From Candidatus Heimdallarchaeota archaeon (GTDB taxonomy: Archaea; Asgardarchaeota; Heimdallarchaeia; Hodarchaeales; S146-22), in contig WAPZ01000847.1 in assembly GCA_015520535.1 (NCBI GenBank), forward strand, positions 1 to 6,061: 6,061 nucleotides of DNA. Reading direction: 5' to 3'. Shown here in pieces: positions 5,962-6,061 of this stretch; positions within the stretch are counted from its first letter, which is position 1, and every line of letters starts with the position of its first letter. The position numbers were made by a program, and so were the translations under genes. The notes under the pieces are model-generated. The model made no database searches, had not been told where the DNA came from, and saw only the letters and a program-made list of their open reading frames with translations.

Positions 5962-6061
5962 AAAAACTTAATCATGTTTTTAGTTGAATTAAATGGCAAT
6001 GAACCCAAAAATTTATTTAATGTGTTTTTTTTGATAGAAATATTAGAAATCATATTAATAG
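5962..6061. other. AT-rich tail: uncertain partial reading frames at the window edge
   Basis: Two frames are open here and neither is convincing. On the plus strand an ATG at 5974 starts 29 codons that run off the window (MFLVELNGNEPKNLF, then a hydrophobic FFLIEILEIILI stretch), with no ribosome binding site. On the minus strand a frame enters from the edge and ends at a TAG (5960-5958) that would overlap the CuA gene stop. Open stretches of this size are expected by chance in DNA this rich in A and T. The sequence beyond 6061 would decide between them. Confidence 0.2.
6025..6032 (+). terminator. Oligo-T run downstream of the CuA gene, possible terminator
   Basis: Eight consecutive T residues lie 64 bases after the stop codon. 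A shorter T5 run at 5977-5981 forms a weak A/T-only inverted repeat with the stop-codon region (CTAAAAA paired with TTTTTAG, 5958-5983). Either could end the CuA message in an archaeon. If so, the gene is monocistronic and is not transcribed with an oxidase subunit I gene further right. Confidence 0.4.

Overview
The window looks archaeal. The DNA is AT-rich. Two of the four genes are preceded by GGTGA, and a third by GGAGG; both fit the usual archaeal anti-Shine-Dalgarno. The divergent intergenic region carries TATA/BRE-like boxes rather than clear -35/-10 pairs, and gene ends are followed by runs of T without strong GC hairpins. The exact lineage cannot be fixed from this window, and a low-GC bacterium is less likely but not excluded.

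Layout. Positions 1-61 hold an oligo-T terminator for the minus-strand operon. Positions 62-5247 hold that operon, transcribed right to left in the order B-C-A. It encodes a 16-cysteine, four-cluster ferredoxin-like subunit, a ten-helix NrfD/PsrC-type membrane subunit, and a large exported molybdopterin (bis-MGD) catalytic subunit. Gaps are only 11 and 33 nt. Positions 5248-5511 are a divergent regulatory region with candidate promoters for both directions and one 16-nt dyad. Positions 5512-5961 (plus strand) encode a small, single-helix protein with a complete CuA site, closest in pattern to subunit II of ba3-type (B-family) haem-copper oxidases. Positions 5962-6061 are AT-rich and contain an eight-T run; no gene can be called there securely.

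How the genes work together. The three operon genes form one complex iron-sulfur molybdoenzyme of the tetrathionate / sulfur / arsenate reductase branch. The NrfD-like subunit would take electrons from membrane quinol. The ferredoxin subunit would pass them through four [4Fe-4S] clusters, and the catalytic subunit would reduce a terminal acceptor on the outer face of the membrane. The B-C-A order matches the ttrBCA order of known tetrathionate reductases, and the catalytic chain resembles TtrA/SreA in length and motifs, but the true substrate is not determined by sequence. The divergent CuA protein belongs to oxygen respiration in known systems. Its position beside an anaerobic-type reductase, with no oxidase subunit I in view, is the most unusual point of the window.

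I see no mobile element, CRISPR array, tRNA, rRNA or evident new defence system here. The window is a respiratory locus with an unusual neighbour rather than a clearly undescribed system.
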